A DNA stretch of 64,000 nucleotides from Phanerodontia chrysosporium (taxonomy: Eukaryota; Basidiomycota; Agaricomycetes; Polyporales; Phanerochaetaceae): assembly GCA_001910725.1 (NCBI GenBank), contig MJGA01000014.1, positions 744,001-808,000 on the forward strand. The letters run 5' to 3'. The position numbers and the translations under genes are program-made. Below the pieces are notes generated by a model. That model saw nothing but the letters and a program-made list of their open reading frames with translations. It had not been told where the DNA came from and ran no database searches. The stretch's first letter is position 1. The number at the start of each line of letters is the position of its first letter. Positions 11,481 to 22,085 of the stretch are shown piece by piece.

Positions 11481-14400
11481 CGCTTATCCCCGTCGCTATG
11501 GCCTGCTGTACCACGGGCTTTTGCAACGCCGGCGACGACGCCCGAAGCTGGCGGATAGAGTTCGCCAATTCGCGAGGAGTTGAATGTGCGAAGATCGTCT
11601 TGAGGGGTAGGGTGATATGAAACTCAGATTCGAGACAGGATTTCAGGCGCGTCGCGAGTAGCGAGTGCCCGCCGATGACGAAGAAATCCGCGAGAGGTGA
11701 TACCGATGTGATAGACAAAAGCTCGCCATACACCTCGCACAGACGGGCCTCAAGCTTGTCTGCGGGCAGATCGTCATGTGCGTACTCTGCAGGCATTCCG
11801 GTGCTCAGCTTGGCGTCCTGCTCTGCCATGGCGGCGAGCGTCCGGCGGTCGAGCTTCCCGCTGCTGAGCAGTGGCAAAGCTTGAACAGAAAAGATGCGAT
11901 CGGGGACCATGTACGATGGCAGAGTTGCCCTCAGTTGTTTGAGGATACCGTCTTCCGGGCGCGCCTTCACGACCAGGTCCTTGAGCTGAGACACAGCGAA
12001 CGTGGAAGGCGTCGAGTGGTCACTGTCGACAGTCTTGAACGACACATAGCTATCTGTGTTCAGCGGGGCCTTCAGAAAGACCGCGTCGAGCGTCATCGTC
12101 TCCTTCTGCCGCGCAACGCTGAGCTTGACTGTGATCCCGTATTTCTCTGCTAGACGCTCCAGCTCCCACGCGGACCATCCGTGAGCAGCAGACCCGGTGC
12201 GCGGAGGCAGGACCGACCCCAGCTTGGAGAACTGGTTGCAAGTGGGTGAGAAGATGGACGATACGGCGTCAAGTTCCCAGGAGAGGAAGCGGTTCGGGAT
12301 ACGCTCTACGGCGAAGACGGTTTGGTCTGTCATGGAAAAGGTGTGGACGCGATCCTCGAGGTCAGAGGCCTCCCAGCGCAGGGCTTCATAGTCGTACCAT
12401 TGCTCAGGGACAACAAGCGGAAGCTCGGTGTTGACGTGGACAACAACCTGGTACCTGAACTGGCTGAGTTCGTTGCAATACTCCATACGTTTCGGGACGA
12501 TTTCGACGTGAGCCACCGCGGGGATGGTACGACAAAGATCCGTGAAGAACGACGGGTCCACAAGGAGTTCAGAGCGGTGCTTGTCGCGATTCAGCAGCTC
12601 GTTACAGAGGTCCCGAACTGTTCGGTGTTCCAACTCGTGTTGCCACCCATGCACCGCGATAGCAGTGCCGAGCAGGCTGTTGCACGGAAGACTGCGGACA
12701 TCCCCGACGACAATGCGACCTCCAGGGGCACACCTGGAAGCAGTATCGACGATGACCTGGTAAAGGTACGCTTCCGAGGGAAAATACTGGACTACGGAGT
12801 TCATGAAGACGACGTCCGCCTCGAATGCCGGAAGCTCAGTAATCTTGTCTGCCGTCGAGCACCAGACGTCGATCTTGTCCGCTTGTCCGGAAGCGTCCAT
12901 CTCGGCGCATAACCCGTTCACCGCTTCGGATGATGGCTCGATAGCCCACATGTGTTCCACCGCAGGAAGAATGTGGTAGACGAAGATGCCAGTACCACAG
13001 CCGACCTCGAAAACTGTTCGCGGATGCTGCTCACGGAGAGGACGCAGGGTGTCCTGGAGCCACGCTTGAAAATTATCGTTAAATATGCACGAACGACGGT
13101 AAGAAACTATAGCGAACCTATCATCTCGTGCTTTGGGATCGGCTCCCCGGTAATCATGCTGTCCCAGCCTATGAAGTCGTTACGTGCTTTGTCCCTATAG
13201 CAGGCAACGATCAGAACGACAAACTTGACAGCAAAGAGAAATCCACATACAGGTCATGCCTTGCATACAAGTCATCGTACATGTCCCGCCAGTTCTCGAT
13301 AAAGATGGACTCATCGTTTGTCGCTGCAGATGCGTCCTGAAAGCCTTCAGCGTCGCCTGAGTCGACATCTTGGGTCTTAATGTTATGGTCGAGCACAACA
13401 TAGGCAAGGAGGCTAGCCGTGCCATTGTCGGGTTTGTGGTAGCTGACGGCTACGCTTGCGACGAGCCCTGTGCGCACGATGGCAGCTTCGACCTCTCCGA
13501 TCTCGAGACGCTGTCCGCGAATCTTGACTTGACCCGCCATCATCCGACCAACGAAATGGAGCTGCCCGCCGCACCAGCGCACGGCGTCGCCCTGTGCAGC
13601 ACCTCATCAACCTTCCGTGCACGCCCGAGCGCGAGCCAACTCACCGTGCGGTAGAACCGCGTGTTTCCAGACAAGCCTTCGACGCGCAGCGTGCCAATCG
13701 CGCGCGCGCTCTCCTCGGGCCTGTTCAAGTACCCCGCCGCGACGCCCTCGCCGCCAACGAGCAGCTCGCCGACGACGCCCGGCGGCACGAGGCGCCCCGC
13801 ACGGTCCACGACGATCTTCCGGCTCGTGCGGAACGGCCGCCCGATGGGCACTGCGCCCTGCGCGGGCAGCGGCTCGCCCGGGGAGACGTCGAAGCGCGTC
13901 GAGAACACCGTCGTCTCCGTCGTGCCGTACACGTTGCGGAACACGAGCTGCGGCGCGGCGGCGCGCAGCGCGTGCACGGTCTCGAAGAAGAGCGCCTCGC
14001 CGCCGACGAGCAGCTGCCGGAGCCCCGCAAACGCGCCCGGCGCGCCGTCGAGGACGTGCCGGAAGAGCGAGGTCGTCATGAAGCACGTGTCGATGCCCGC
14101 CGCGGCGAAGCGCTGCGCCAGCGCGGGCGGGTCGAGCGCGTCGAAGCGTTCGAAACACACGAGCGTCGCGCCGAGCAGGAGCGTCCCCCACACGTCGAAG
14201 ACGCTGGCGTCCCATGCGAGGTTGTTGATCTGCGCGATGCGGTGGCCGGGTCCCCAGGTGAAGACATCGCGGTTGGACACAAACGCGACGACGGAGGCCT
14301 GCTTGATGAGGACGCCCTTCGGCTTTCCAGTGCTGCCGCTGGTGTAGAAAACGTACGCAATCTCGCCGGACGAGTCGGTGGGGGAGACCGGCCCATCACC

Positions 14401-15673
14401 TCCCTCGGGGAGCATCCCATCGACGAGGGACTTCCAGTTCTCCAGACAATCGGTGACATCCAGACGCGCGACACGCTCTTTGTTGAAGTCAAACGCAGGG
14501 GCCTCCGCGGTGGTAATGATGAGCGACGCGCCGGAATCCTCGACGAGGGACGTCAGACGCTGAGCGGGGAAACGAACGTCCAGAGGAACATACGCGGCGC
14601 CGCTCTTGACAATCGCAAGAATGGTCAACACAGCGATAGCGCCAGGAGGGATGCAGAACGACACGAACGCGTGTGTCTCCTGTTGCTTAGTGGCATCGAG
14701 GATGCGCCGGGCAAGTGCGGATGACAGGATGTCGACCTCGCGATATGTCAGGGTAAGGTCGCCATCAACGAGAGCGGGGAGATCAGAATAGATGGAAGCC
14801 GCTTCGGCGAAGGCCTGCGCGAGCGACGGACGAGGTTCCAGAGAGGTGGAAATTGCATCGAGGGGTATCCTGGCGGCGACAAGCTGCTCAAGCGCGTGGG
14901 AAATGGGACGACGTCGACCGTTAGGTCTGGGGATGCAACCGTGGCCAAGATTACATCCACGACATTGGTGAGAAGTGCCTGTACGGTGTTCGGACCGAAT
15001 CTTGTGGGATCGAAGCATACGTCCACGTTGAATCTGTCTTCAGATTGACAGGCACGCCACACCATGGGAAATATACTACGAACAATCGTGAGTAACAGCA
15101 GCCTCCAAGGTCTGGTTCGAACGTGCCTTTGGGGAGACATGCTCGCGGGAGTGTTGGAAAGATCCACTAAGACGGGGTGTGAGACGCCAGGGGCGTTGCT
15201 CGCGTTCTTTGCAAGCTTCGGTAAGGTCGACTGGAATGGAACGCCAGTGACCTTCAATTGCGCGACAACTTTGCTCGCTGCCCGGATGACGTCGATGAGT
15301 GCATCCTGCTCATCGACTTGAATGTAGGCGGCCAACGGTTCGTTGTACTGCTGAGAAATACACAAGGCTGAAGAGCTAGTGAGGCCCGTGACGGGAGTCC
15401 AACGGATGATCTCATACCGAGAGCAGCGCGGACGGCGCCGGTATAGCGAAAATGCAACACTGAGATTGCCGCAAGCAGAACTTCATGGAGAGAGACGGAT
15501 GCACGCTGGCTAAACGCAACCAGCTTCGTGTAATTGTCGCGAGAGATGATAATAGATTCCGAAGAGCGAAGTTCGAACTCGTCGTGTTCGAGGTAATTGT
15601 CGGCAGGAAACTCGACGAGGGTACAGCCTTGGAAGGCCTGAAAGGTGTCAGACGGAGAGATAGCGGTGTCCAT
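6637..15673 (-). CDS. Two-module nonribosomal peptide synthetase with N-methyltransferase and C-terminal thioesterase
   Basis: Leftward gene of roughly 2,900 codons, first ATG at 15671-15673, stop TAG at 6637-6639. Domain order on the protein: condensation C-lobe, adenylation 1 with embedded N-methyltransferase, thiolation 1, complete condensation domain, second condensation C-lobe, adenylation 2, thiolation 2, thioesterase. Such enzymes activate two amino acids as adenylates, load them on phosphopantetheine arms, N-methylate the first, join them and release the product by hydrolysis or cyclisation. Short introns fix the frame at 13592-13644, 13195-13250, 13065-13117 and 8135-8185. About ten single-base losses are needed, near 15417, 14898, 11488, 10869, 10056, 9650, 8370, 8277, 8013 and 6817; homology is continuous across each. 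A possible splice acceptor (15689-15694) just upstream of the ATG means earlier exons may exist. The order of domains is firm; expression and product are unknown. Confidence 0.88.
11580..15673 (-). other. NRPS module 1: condensation C-lobe, A domain with N-methyltransferase, T domain
   Basis: The protein starts at [17 protein letters not shown], which matches the linker normally found in the middle of a condensation domain, then [18 protein letters not shown] and later VPF before HALEQL; no HHxxxDG is seen. The A domain (about 13210-14870) shows [14 protein letters not shown] (A3), [10 protein letters not shown] (A4, binding-pocket Asp kept), [10 protein letters not shown] (A5), [31 protein letters not shown] (A7, spanning an intron) and [16 protein letters not shown] (A8). 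The methyltransferase is inserted after A8: [35 protein letters not shown] (SAM-binding glycine-rich loop), VQYFPS. A9/A10 then follow ([18 protein letters not shown]), and the carrier site [14 protein letters not shown], whose Ser carries the phosphopantetheine. This is the standard insertion point for N-methyltransferases in NRPSs. Confidence 0.85.
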
Positions 15674-15694
15674 TGTATGCCAACCGTACTGCAG

Positions 15695-17163
15695 AGTAAG
15701 CGTGTGGGACGAGACTGAGCATGTTGAGTAGACTGCTTATAAGATCAGGAACGCAACCCGACATGCACTCACGACAAGAACCCACATGGCCAGACTGGCC
15801 GCGGAGATACTTGGTACGTCAAACTCGGAAAAGATCAGATCATGCTATGAACAACTTGCCTATTCACACGGAAGACCATGGGACAGTGGGGAACATACAT
15901 TTGCCTGACATGCGATAGGCGAACGTTTCTACGAAGGATATGTCGGTTATATAGTTCGAGGTCCCTCATTTTGCGACTAATAACTTACCCAAAGGCGAAC
16001 CGTCAAACAACTTTCGTTCAGTTCTTCGACTTCATGGCGAGGTCCTCGAAGTGTCTGTCTCGAGCTTTCGACATCGTTGTTGATGACCGTGACCCGGAAG
16101 GGAAAACAGTCGAGACCCATTTGCTTGACATGCATGTCGCCTGACTGGTCAAGAGGCTGGGAACATTTCACAGCACAACTTGTCGTTCCACCGACACGAA
16201 CTACAGAGATATGGGCTGAAGAAGATAAGCAGTCAATCGAGGCCATGTATTCAATGTGACGCAATTTGACGCACCTCCCGTGGCATTTCTGAGAACACGG
16301 CCAGCATCTTCGGAGTGTATAACAAAGTCGTCCCACAGCCCAATTTCGCGCGCACATCGAGAGAGACGACAACAAGTCAGCAGTGTAAGTGAACGACAAC
16401 GTATGATGGTAAGACAGAAGAGCTTTCTGTCAAAGCGCTGGAACCCGAAGCGGTTGTTCGCGGTGATGGCGCATCATGGCCGCTTGATGCGTCATCAGAA
16501 CCGCTTGCAAGCGCAACTGGCAGCCGCACTCACTCTTCGACTTCGACAACACGTATTGCGGTATGCAGAACGGTCTTTCGGAGTAGTGGGAGCTGGTGAG
16601 CCACCTTTTTGCGAGACGCTATCTCTAGTAAATCCGTGCTGCTACGATGGGCATGATATCGCAGGCAGTAGCTGAAGTAGTGCTTCCCACCACATCATTT
16701 CAGATCCTTGAACATGCAATACCGCACGACGCTGACAAGTTACCTAGCAGTCACGCCGTGCTCTCATGTCCGTCCACCGATGGGTCACGCGCAGAGCGTC
16801 CGAGCAACGAAGGCGTGGCCGCGGACGGGCACGGTCGCGCCACCAGGATGCCAAGGAGAAGCATAAACCAGCGCGAGATGCGATCTCAACGTGGGGATGC
16901 TCTGCCTCATGTACAGCACACCGGGTGCCTGAGCTGTCGCATCGTGGGTAGACACGCGCTATCGCGAGAGTGCGAGAGAGGAGCTACTACAAACCGAGAA
17001 CGAACACGGATGGGCCGCAGTCGCAGACTTCGGCATGATTGCCATGAAGACAGGCGTCCGCTCTCCAGACTACAATGGCAATGGCTCGATACCTTCACAA
17101 ACAGTGTGTCGATGGCAGAACATCAGCCGTTGTGGCACGCGAGGACGAGCATGGTCCTGTGCG
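15695..17163. other. Region upstream of the NRPS; possible extra exons, otherwise no gene recognised
   Basis: About 1.5 kb. On the minus strand, 16010-16150 encodes a plausible peptide (GLDCFPFRVTVINNDVE, then GPRHEVEELNESC) ending at a gtaagt donor, and a piece near 15795-15830 reads FDVPSISAASLAMW before a gtgagt donor. These could be 5' exons of the NRPS or of a decayed neighbour; no domain can be named. Plus-strand open frames between 16256 and 17213 look non-coding. Confidence 0.3.
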
Positions 17164-17382
17164 TCAGACCTGGTATTCGGGAGCGCTCGAGGGCTCGCAT
17201 GCCTTGTACGTGAACGCAGCTGCCCGCCTACCCGTGCGGGTGCCCAAGACGTCCAGCGGATCCTCCCCGCGCGCAGCTGAGGCGTTCGGCAACGTCTGCA
17301 CTGGCGTCGTGATCGTGGTGCATGTATCGGTTCCTCTGCATACTGACGATCTATAGAGGTGAGAGGGAGATTTGATAGACAT
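17164..17382 (-). pseudogene. Fragment of a second isoprenylcysteine carboxyl methyltransferase N-terminus
   Basis: A short frame reads TCTTITTPVQTLPNASAARG and later RRAAAFTYK. These align with the N-terminal part of the neighbouring ICMT-like gene (TCTAITTRAQTPPNPLAAKK and VRSAAYMYK), in the same order and with similar spacing. The catalytic core expected downstream (RHPSYVG, GEEWEAY) is not found. I read it as a decayed tandem partial duplicate. The similarity is only over about 50 residues, so it could also be a very diverged gene with unseen exons. Confidence 0.5.
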
Positions 17383-17592
17383 CTGGCTGTTAGACCGATG
17401 TACTAGGACTCCTAGCGCAACCGGAGATCGTACAGCAAGCTGGGCTGCAGGCGATTCCTGTAGCTCGTATATCGAGTGAAGGCATGTTCCACGATGTGAA
17501 AGACCTGGAAGCTTGTTCTAGTCACGAACCAAACACTCGGATTTTCTGGTGAGCAATCGTGAGGCATCCATTGTCAGTTCCAAGTCCATGTT

Positions 17593-18414
17593 TCAGTAGA
17601 TGAAAGGGATGAGCCTATAGGGCGTCCTCTTCGCATACGCCTCCCACTCCTCTCCAAACTCGCGCTTCATCACGGCATCCTCCTTGTTCACCCTCGCCAT
17701 GAGCATCACGGGGATGGACAGCGTCCACGCCGCCCAGACACCCGTGAGGACCTTCCCGAGGAGAGAGTCCCACCCGACGCACTCGCGGAACCACGCGCCG
17801 GGGCTGACGTAGCAGAGGACGACGCCGATGCCGATCATCGCGCTGCCGACGTAGCTCGGGTGGCGGACGACGGCGTACGGGCCGTGCGTCACGAGGCGAT
17901 GGCCATCCTTGACCGTGAGCTCCCACGTGAAGAACCGGCCGAGGGTGCGGTAGCACGCGAGCCGCAGCGCCGCGCCGCCGCACATGAGCGCGCAGCCCGC
18001 GAGCCACGGCGCGGTCAGCCGCACGCCGCCCGCGCGTACCAGTACTCGGGGCGCCGCACGAAGAGCGCAAGCACGTGGTGCGCGAGGGCGAGGACGGGAA
18101 ACGTTCGGCGAGCACGACGGCGGTCTCGCCGAGCGCAAGGAGCGTGTACGTCGCCTGGCGTTGCAATGCACCCGTCAGTCAACATGGAGCATAGAATGCA
18201 CCTTGGAACCGACCTTGTACATGTACGCCGCGGAACGCACGCCCCACCCTGTGCTCAAGGCCTCGCGTTTGCCCTCGTACTGGTCGAGCTCCTTTTTCGC
18301 GGCGAGCGGGTTCGGCGGCGTCTGTGCCCGCGTGGTGATGGCTGTGCATGTCAGCACGAGCGGGATCTTGAGCAGCGGCGAGCTGAGCGCGGCGGACGCG
18401 GGGAGCCAGATCAT
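17593..18414 (-). CDS. Isoprenylcysteine carboxyl methyltransferase (STE14/ICMT-like)
   Basis: Integral membrane enzyme that methylates the C-terminal prenylcysteine of CaaX proteins using S-adenosylmethionine, normally at the ER. The C-terminal half carries the family core: LACYRTLGRFFTWELTVKDG, LVTHGPYAVVRHPSYVGSAM, and near the end MARVNKEDAVMKREFGEEWE followed by AYAKRTPYRLIPFIY and a TGA stop (17593-17595). The N-terminus is taken from ATG at 18412-18414 (MIWLPASAALSSPLL), with one intron before TYTLLALGETAVVLAERFP. Two single-base losses are inferred, at GGG 18096-18098 and CCC 18029-18031: the frame moves from AERFP to HHVLALFVRRPEYWYAR and then to GGVRLTAPWLAGC. About 245 residues when joined, normal for the family. 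A decayed partial copy lies just downstream. Confidence 0.8.
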
Positions 18415-19149
18415 GTCGTGCTGGTGGTTGAAGGCAAGGGATGCAGACGCTTGTATACGGTTCTCGGGAGGCGTCAACGGCAATCGCCGCCCGCGTGCTT
18501 TGAGACCACATGAGTCTATCAATGGCGATACCGATCTTGATGTTGAGCAATGCATGAGTTTTTTTTTTTGTTTGACTATGTGCATAGGTTATCTCAGGAG
18601 TCTCATGCGCGCTGTATCTTGTGCATCGAGGCGAGAACAATGTTTGTGGCGTTGCTGGCGCCACAACTGTGTTCAGGGTCGTAACTCAGGACGCCACAAT
18701 TTGGGAAGCGCGCGCATTCTGTGGCATAGAGTCCTCCGCAATTGGCAAGTTCGTAGCAAAGGAGTCAGTCGTTGATTAGTGGGCATGAGGCCAACGCGCG
18801 CCTGCCAGACCCCTGATACTGCGGACCCGGTGAACTCCTCCCCGCGGTCACTGGCCGCCTCAGTGCACCTAGACACGTTCTATCGCGCCACTACTTTATG
18901 AGCTCACTGTTTCAGACAGCGAGCAGATATTCTAGGTATCATACATTGTTTTCTGTAATATACCGCCCATGTAGTTAGTCGATGGCCGCCTCTAGGGTGT
19001 CTTTATACAGTACTACCTCTCTCACACCTGCGTCCTGTATCTATTCACGTTTTAGCCAGTCTATAGATAAGGCTATAAAATATTTACACCCGCCATCGAG
19101 AGAGTGTATTGAATACGTACGGCCAAGTATAATTCACTTCATCGCAACA
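18415..19149. other. Intergenic region with an 11-T run
   Basis: About 735 bp with no recognisable gene. An uninterrupted run of 11 T lies at 18559-18569, and the stretch 18900-19140 is AT-rich compared with its surroundings. Confidence 0.4.
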
Positions 19150-19637
19150 CTAGGTATTAGTCATGTCGACCCGAATCCGTTGCAACCCGGGCAAGATCTT
19201 CCACCACGCCTCCTCTTTGTCTTCTGTTTCCTTCGCGGGTGGAACCTCCACACATTGCAGAAAAGTCGCACCAAGCAGCTCCCCGACCGACATATTGCCC
19301 ATGAACTCCGACATGATGCACCCCGGCACGTACACGCTCCAGACATTGCTCCCGACGATGTTCACGCTCTCCACCGCGGGGAGCGGCAGCTTCTCCAAAA
19401 AGACGGGCTGCGTGTCGGGCTGCATCGCGCCGCGCCCGCGCGGCTTGCTGTAGGACATACACAGCCAGAAGTCTGCCGTGCTACCGCGTCGAACGTGTCG
19501 CAGTACCAGAAAACCATCAGCAGAATTTCAGCGGGGAGGGTCGAGACTGAATGAGGAGTGACATGTATCGTGAGCATGGTCAGGGAGGTGGAAGACGGAG
19601 TTGAATGGTGGGTACACACGGAAAGACAAGGCGGCAT
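19150..19637 (-). pseudogene. Internally deleted F-box-like gene
   Basis: The N-terminal part has an F-box-like helix set, VSTLPAEILLMVFWYCDTFD. Immediately after AVAR the sequence jumps, in a shifted frame, to the C-terminal part of the same family: ADFWLCMSYSKPRG, LPLPAVESVNIVGSNVWSVY, WWKILPGLQRIRVDMTNT, stop at 19150-19152. The full-length relative at 22086-23503 has about 350 residues between these two parts. A large internal deletion is the simplest reading; a short spliced product is possible but would lack all the repeat region. Confidence 0.6.
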
Positions 19638-20156
19638 ACCAGGAGCACCAGTCCTTTATATCTTGATCGTCGTATGGTGTGGCCACATGGATTGAGGGTC
19701 GACTTGGCAGTAGCATTCGGTGTTGATTATTAGTCCGGAAACCTCAAACGGGTGGCTGCATCCAAAGGAAACAAAGGTCGCTGGTCACAAACTGACACAT
19801 ACCTTTGTACTTTGAAAGCACCCTCCAGGCCGATAAGCTCAGCAGTATCTGATCATGCACCCGCCCTCCTGAGATGGTGGCCTACAAGGTATAGCACCAT
19901 CACCCTACCAACCCGCCACGTCGATATACCTGGCAGTATGACTTGTGAATGCGATTCCGAAACGAAAGCTGATCGTGCAGACTGTAGCGTTGTTGACAGG
20001 ATAGACGCGTAGCCGCGGACGGTCCAGCCCGTTCAGAACTGCAGAACAGACGTGCTCGCTCTCTTCCTTGACTTGTCGTGCTTAGACTACACCGCGGCAT
20101 TGCTCGTCAAATCAAAGGCATAATTTAAATGAGCTGGTGTAGATATCACATACGCA
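19638..20156. other. Intergenic region, nothing recognised
   Basis: 519 bp between two F-box-like loci. No open frame or repeat of note. Confidence 0.4.
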
Positions 20157-21668
20157 TCACGGGAAACGCGCATATTTCGCCCGATGAAGGGCCGTGGTGT
20201 AGTTGTCTAACGAGCCTGGATACCATTGAACCTTCCGTACTTTCGGCAGCATCCTCTGCCACCTCTCCGCCTCACGCTCATTCCACCTCCTGCGAAACTC
20301 TGGGGGAAGCCCGGAGGCGAACCTGACACAGACCCCAGCTTCGGGAGACAGATCGACCATATTATCGAGGACCGCGGCGTTCCAGGCCCATGGCATGATG
20401 ACGCACTGCGCCGTCTCCCCCATTACGTTGAGCGAACGCAGCTCGTCGAGCGGTATGTTCTCCAGAAAGCGGCTGAGCAGCGCAAGCTCCTCGTCGTTCT
20501 CGGCGTCCCACTGCCGCCCGCATCGGACGCCGAGCCTGAAGTCCCCGGCCATGTCTTCTTCGTCCTCGACGAATAGCGACGGTTGCAGGGGGTCCTCGGT
20601 CTTTGAGGAGCCTTCGATGACGAGGTCCGTATCGGAGAATCGCTCGCACAACGCCAACGAGCGCAGCTCGCGCCGCGTCTGACGCGCATCAGGCCCTGGA
20701 GCCGCGAAGAGCTGCAGGGCAGCATCGACGACGTCGTCAACATCGTCTGGATCCTCGACCTCAAACAGGAGCGCGACGCGAGAGGTCGCCGGGACAGTCA
20801 GGCGAGCGCAGAGTAGCGCATACCCGGCGGCCTCGCCGTCCAGGCAAAGGAAGCGAAGCACGGGTAGATGCACTTGCTTCGGCAGACGGCGAGTGCTGGA
20901 GACACTGTTCCTGGACAGGGCTGGACGCAGATACGCGAGCATGAGCTTCTCCAGACGGGGCATTCCTTGAAGGGCACGGAGCAGGTCCGCGACGTCAATC
21001 TTCCAGCGCTCGTCGTACTCGTACATCGGGCCAAGGACCAGCGACTCGAGGTTGGGAGCGCCGACCATGCCGCTGAGATGTGCATTACACTTGACGCACA
21101 ACTGTTTGAGATGCACCATCGTATGCGGAATGAACTTGCAGAGTTGGATCAACGTGCTGGACGTGCGCCGTTCTTGCTTTGTACCAGCGTCCACGATCAA
21201 CTCTTCTATCATCTGCAGAGGGCGTCTTCGGAGCACCCTCGAGATAGGTCGGCGGTAGGAGTTTCGAAGGCAGATCCAAAGCGACTTCACCCGCCGCGCT
21301 TCCCGGAGCATGAGCAACGCAGTGTTGAGATTACGGGAATGTATGTGTGGGATTTCGACGTCGATGGGGAGGTCGCGAGAGCGGCGAAGGATCTCGCGTA
21401 CGCCGTCTTCACCGAAGAGAGACGTGACTGTTTTCCAGAGTGCAGGACAGCCGACTCCAGCGGCGTACCAGCGAGAGCAGACGTGGAGGACCGTGTACCA
21501 GGATGGATCCCACACGATGTCCTCCTCCTCGCAGTAGCCGAAGATCATGGTTAAGATTTCGACGGGCAACGTTTGGGCGATAGACTGGTTGGGATTGGCT
21601 AGCCGGAGGGGCACATAGGTTGTGCAAGAACGGCTGAAGGAGAGGAATGAAGATGATGAAGAAGCCAT
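20157..21668 (-). CDS. F-box-like protein, intact single-exon gene
   Basis: 503 codons without an intron. The N-terminal F-box-like segment is QTLPVEILTMIFGYCEEED, followed by HVCSRWYAAGVGCPALWKTV, the usual Trp-containing end of the motif. The rest is a leucine-rich, repeat-like region with acidic patches (VEDPDDVDDVVDAALQ, VEDEEDMAGDFRLG). F-box proteins recruit substrates to SCF ubiquitin ligases through Skp1; the substrate here is unknown. It is closely related to the plus-strand gene at 30603-32090: both start with a Met-Ser-rich stretch and end with a WQRMLP, VRKVQW-P-G-L motif. No frame break in 1.5 kb. Confidence 0.82.
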   Translation of the reverse strand: MASSSSSFLSFSRSCTTYVPLRLANPNQSIAQTLPVEILTMIFGYCEEEDIVWDPSWYTVLHVCSRWYAAGVGCPALWKTVTSLFGEDGVREILRRSRDLPIDVEIPHIHSRNLNTALLMLREARRVKSLWICLRNSYRRPISRVLRRRPLQMIEELIVDAGTKQERRTSSTLIQLCKFIPHTMVHLKQLCVKCNAHLSGMVGAPNLESLVLGPMYEYDERWKIDVADLLRALQGMPRLEKLMLAYLRPALSRNSVSSTRRLPKQVHLPVLRFLCLDGEAAGYALLCARLTVPATSRVALLFEVEDPDDVDDVVDAALQLFAAPGPDARQTRRELRSLALCERFSDTDLVIEGSSKTEDPLQPSLFVEDEEDMAGDFRLGVRCGRQWDAENDEELALLSRFLENIPLDELRSLNVMGETAQCVIMPWAWNAAVLDNMVDLSPEAGVCVRFASGLPPEFRRRWNEREAERWQRMLPKVRKVQWYPGSLDNYTTALHRAKYARFP

Positions 21669-22085
21669 GAGGGTTGTGGTCGGTTTGCGGTATCATCGTA
21701 GACCTCCATGCGTGCTCCTTATACGTCGAGACGGTGAAAGAATCGCTGCGCAGCATCCTTTGTGGCATCTTCCAAACGAGCTACACGTTGAGCTGAGGAA
21801 GGGTCCACCGGAAGATGAGTGGCTGATTATGTGCAGGAGTGATAAACGTGCTCAGTAATGCGGTAGAGGGTAAGCTTGGGTGGCTGTCGGGTTTGAGCTC
21901 ACATTGCGATCAACAATGGTCGACGGGCGCTCCAAATAGAGCATACTGACGCCACTCGGAATTGCGCGGCATGACAAGCATTCTAGTCTGGCGTTGAACA
22001 ACGTGTATATCCTCCCTTACAAGTACTGTAACTCCATAATAAATACTGCCTAACCTGAGGAACTAGACCATTCCTTGACAAGTAT
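21669..22085. other. Intergenic region, nothing recognised
   Basis: 417 bp between the start of the intact F-box-like gene and the stop of the next one on the same strand. No feature seen. Confidence 0.4.

Noticed and set aside
6637..15673. Calling the NRPS a pseudogene
   Set aside because: All breaks are single-base losses of one type also seen in housekeeping-type genes of this window, with no premature stop by substitution found. Assembly error is the simpler explanation.
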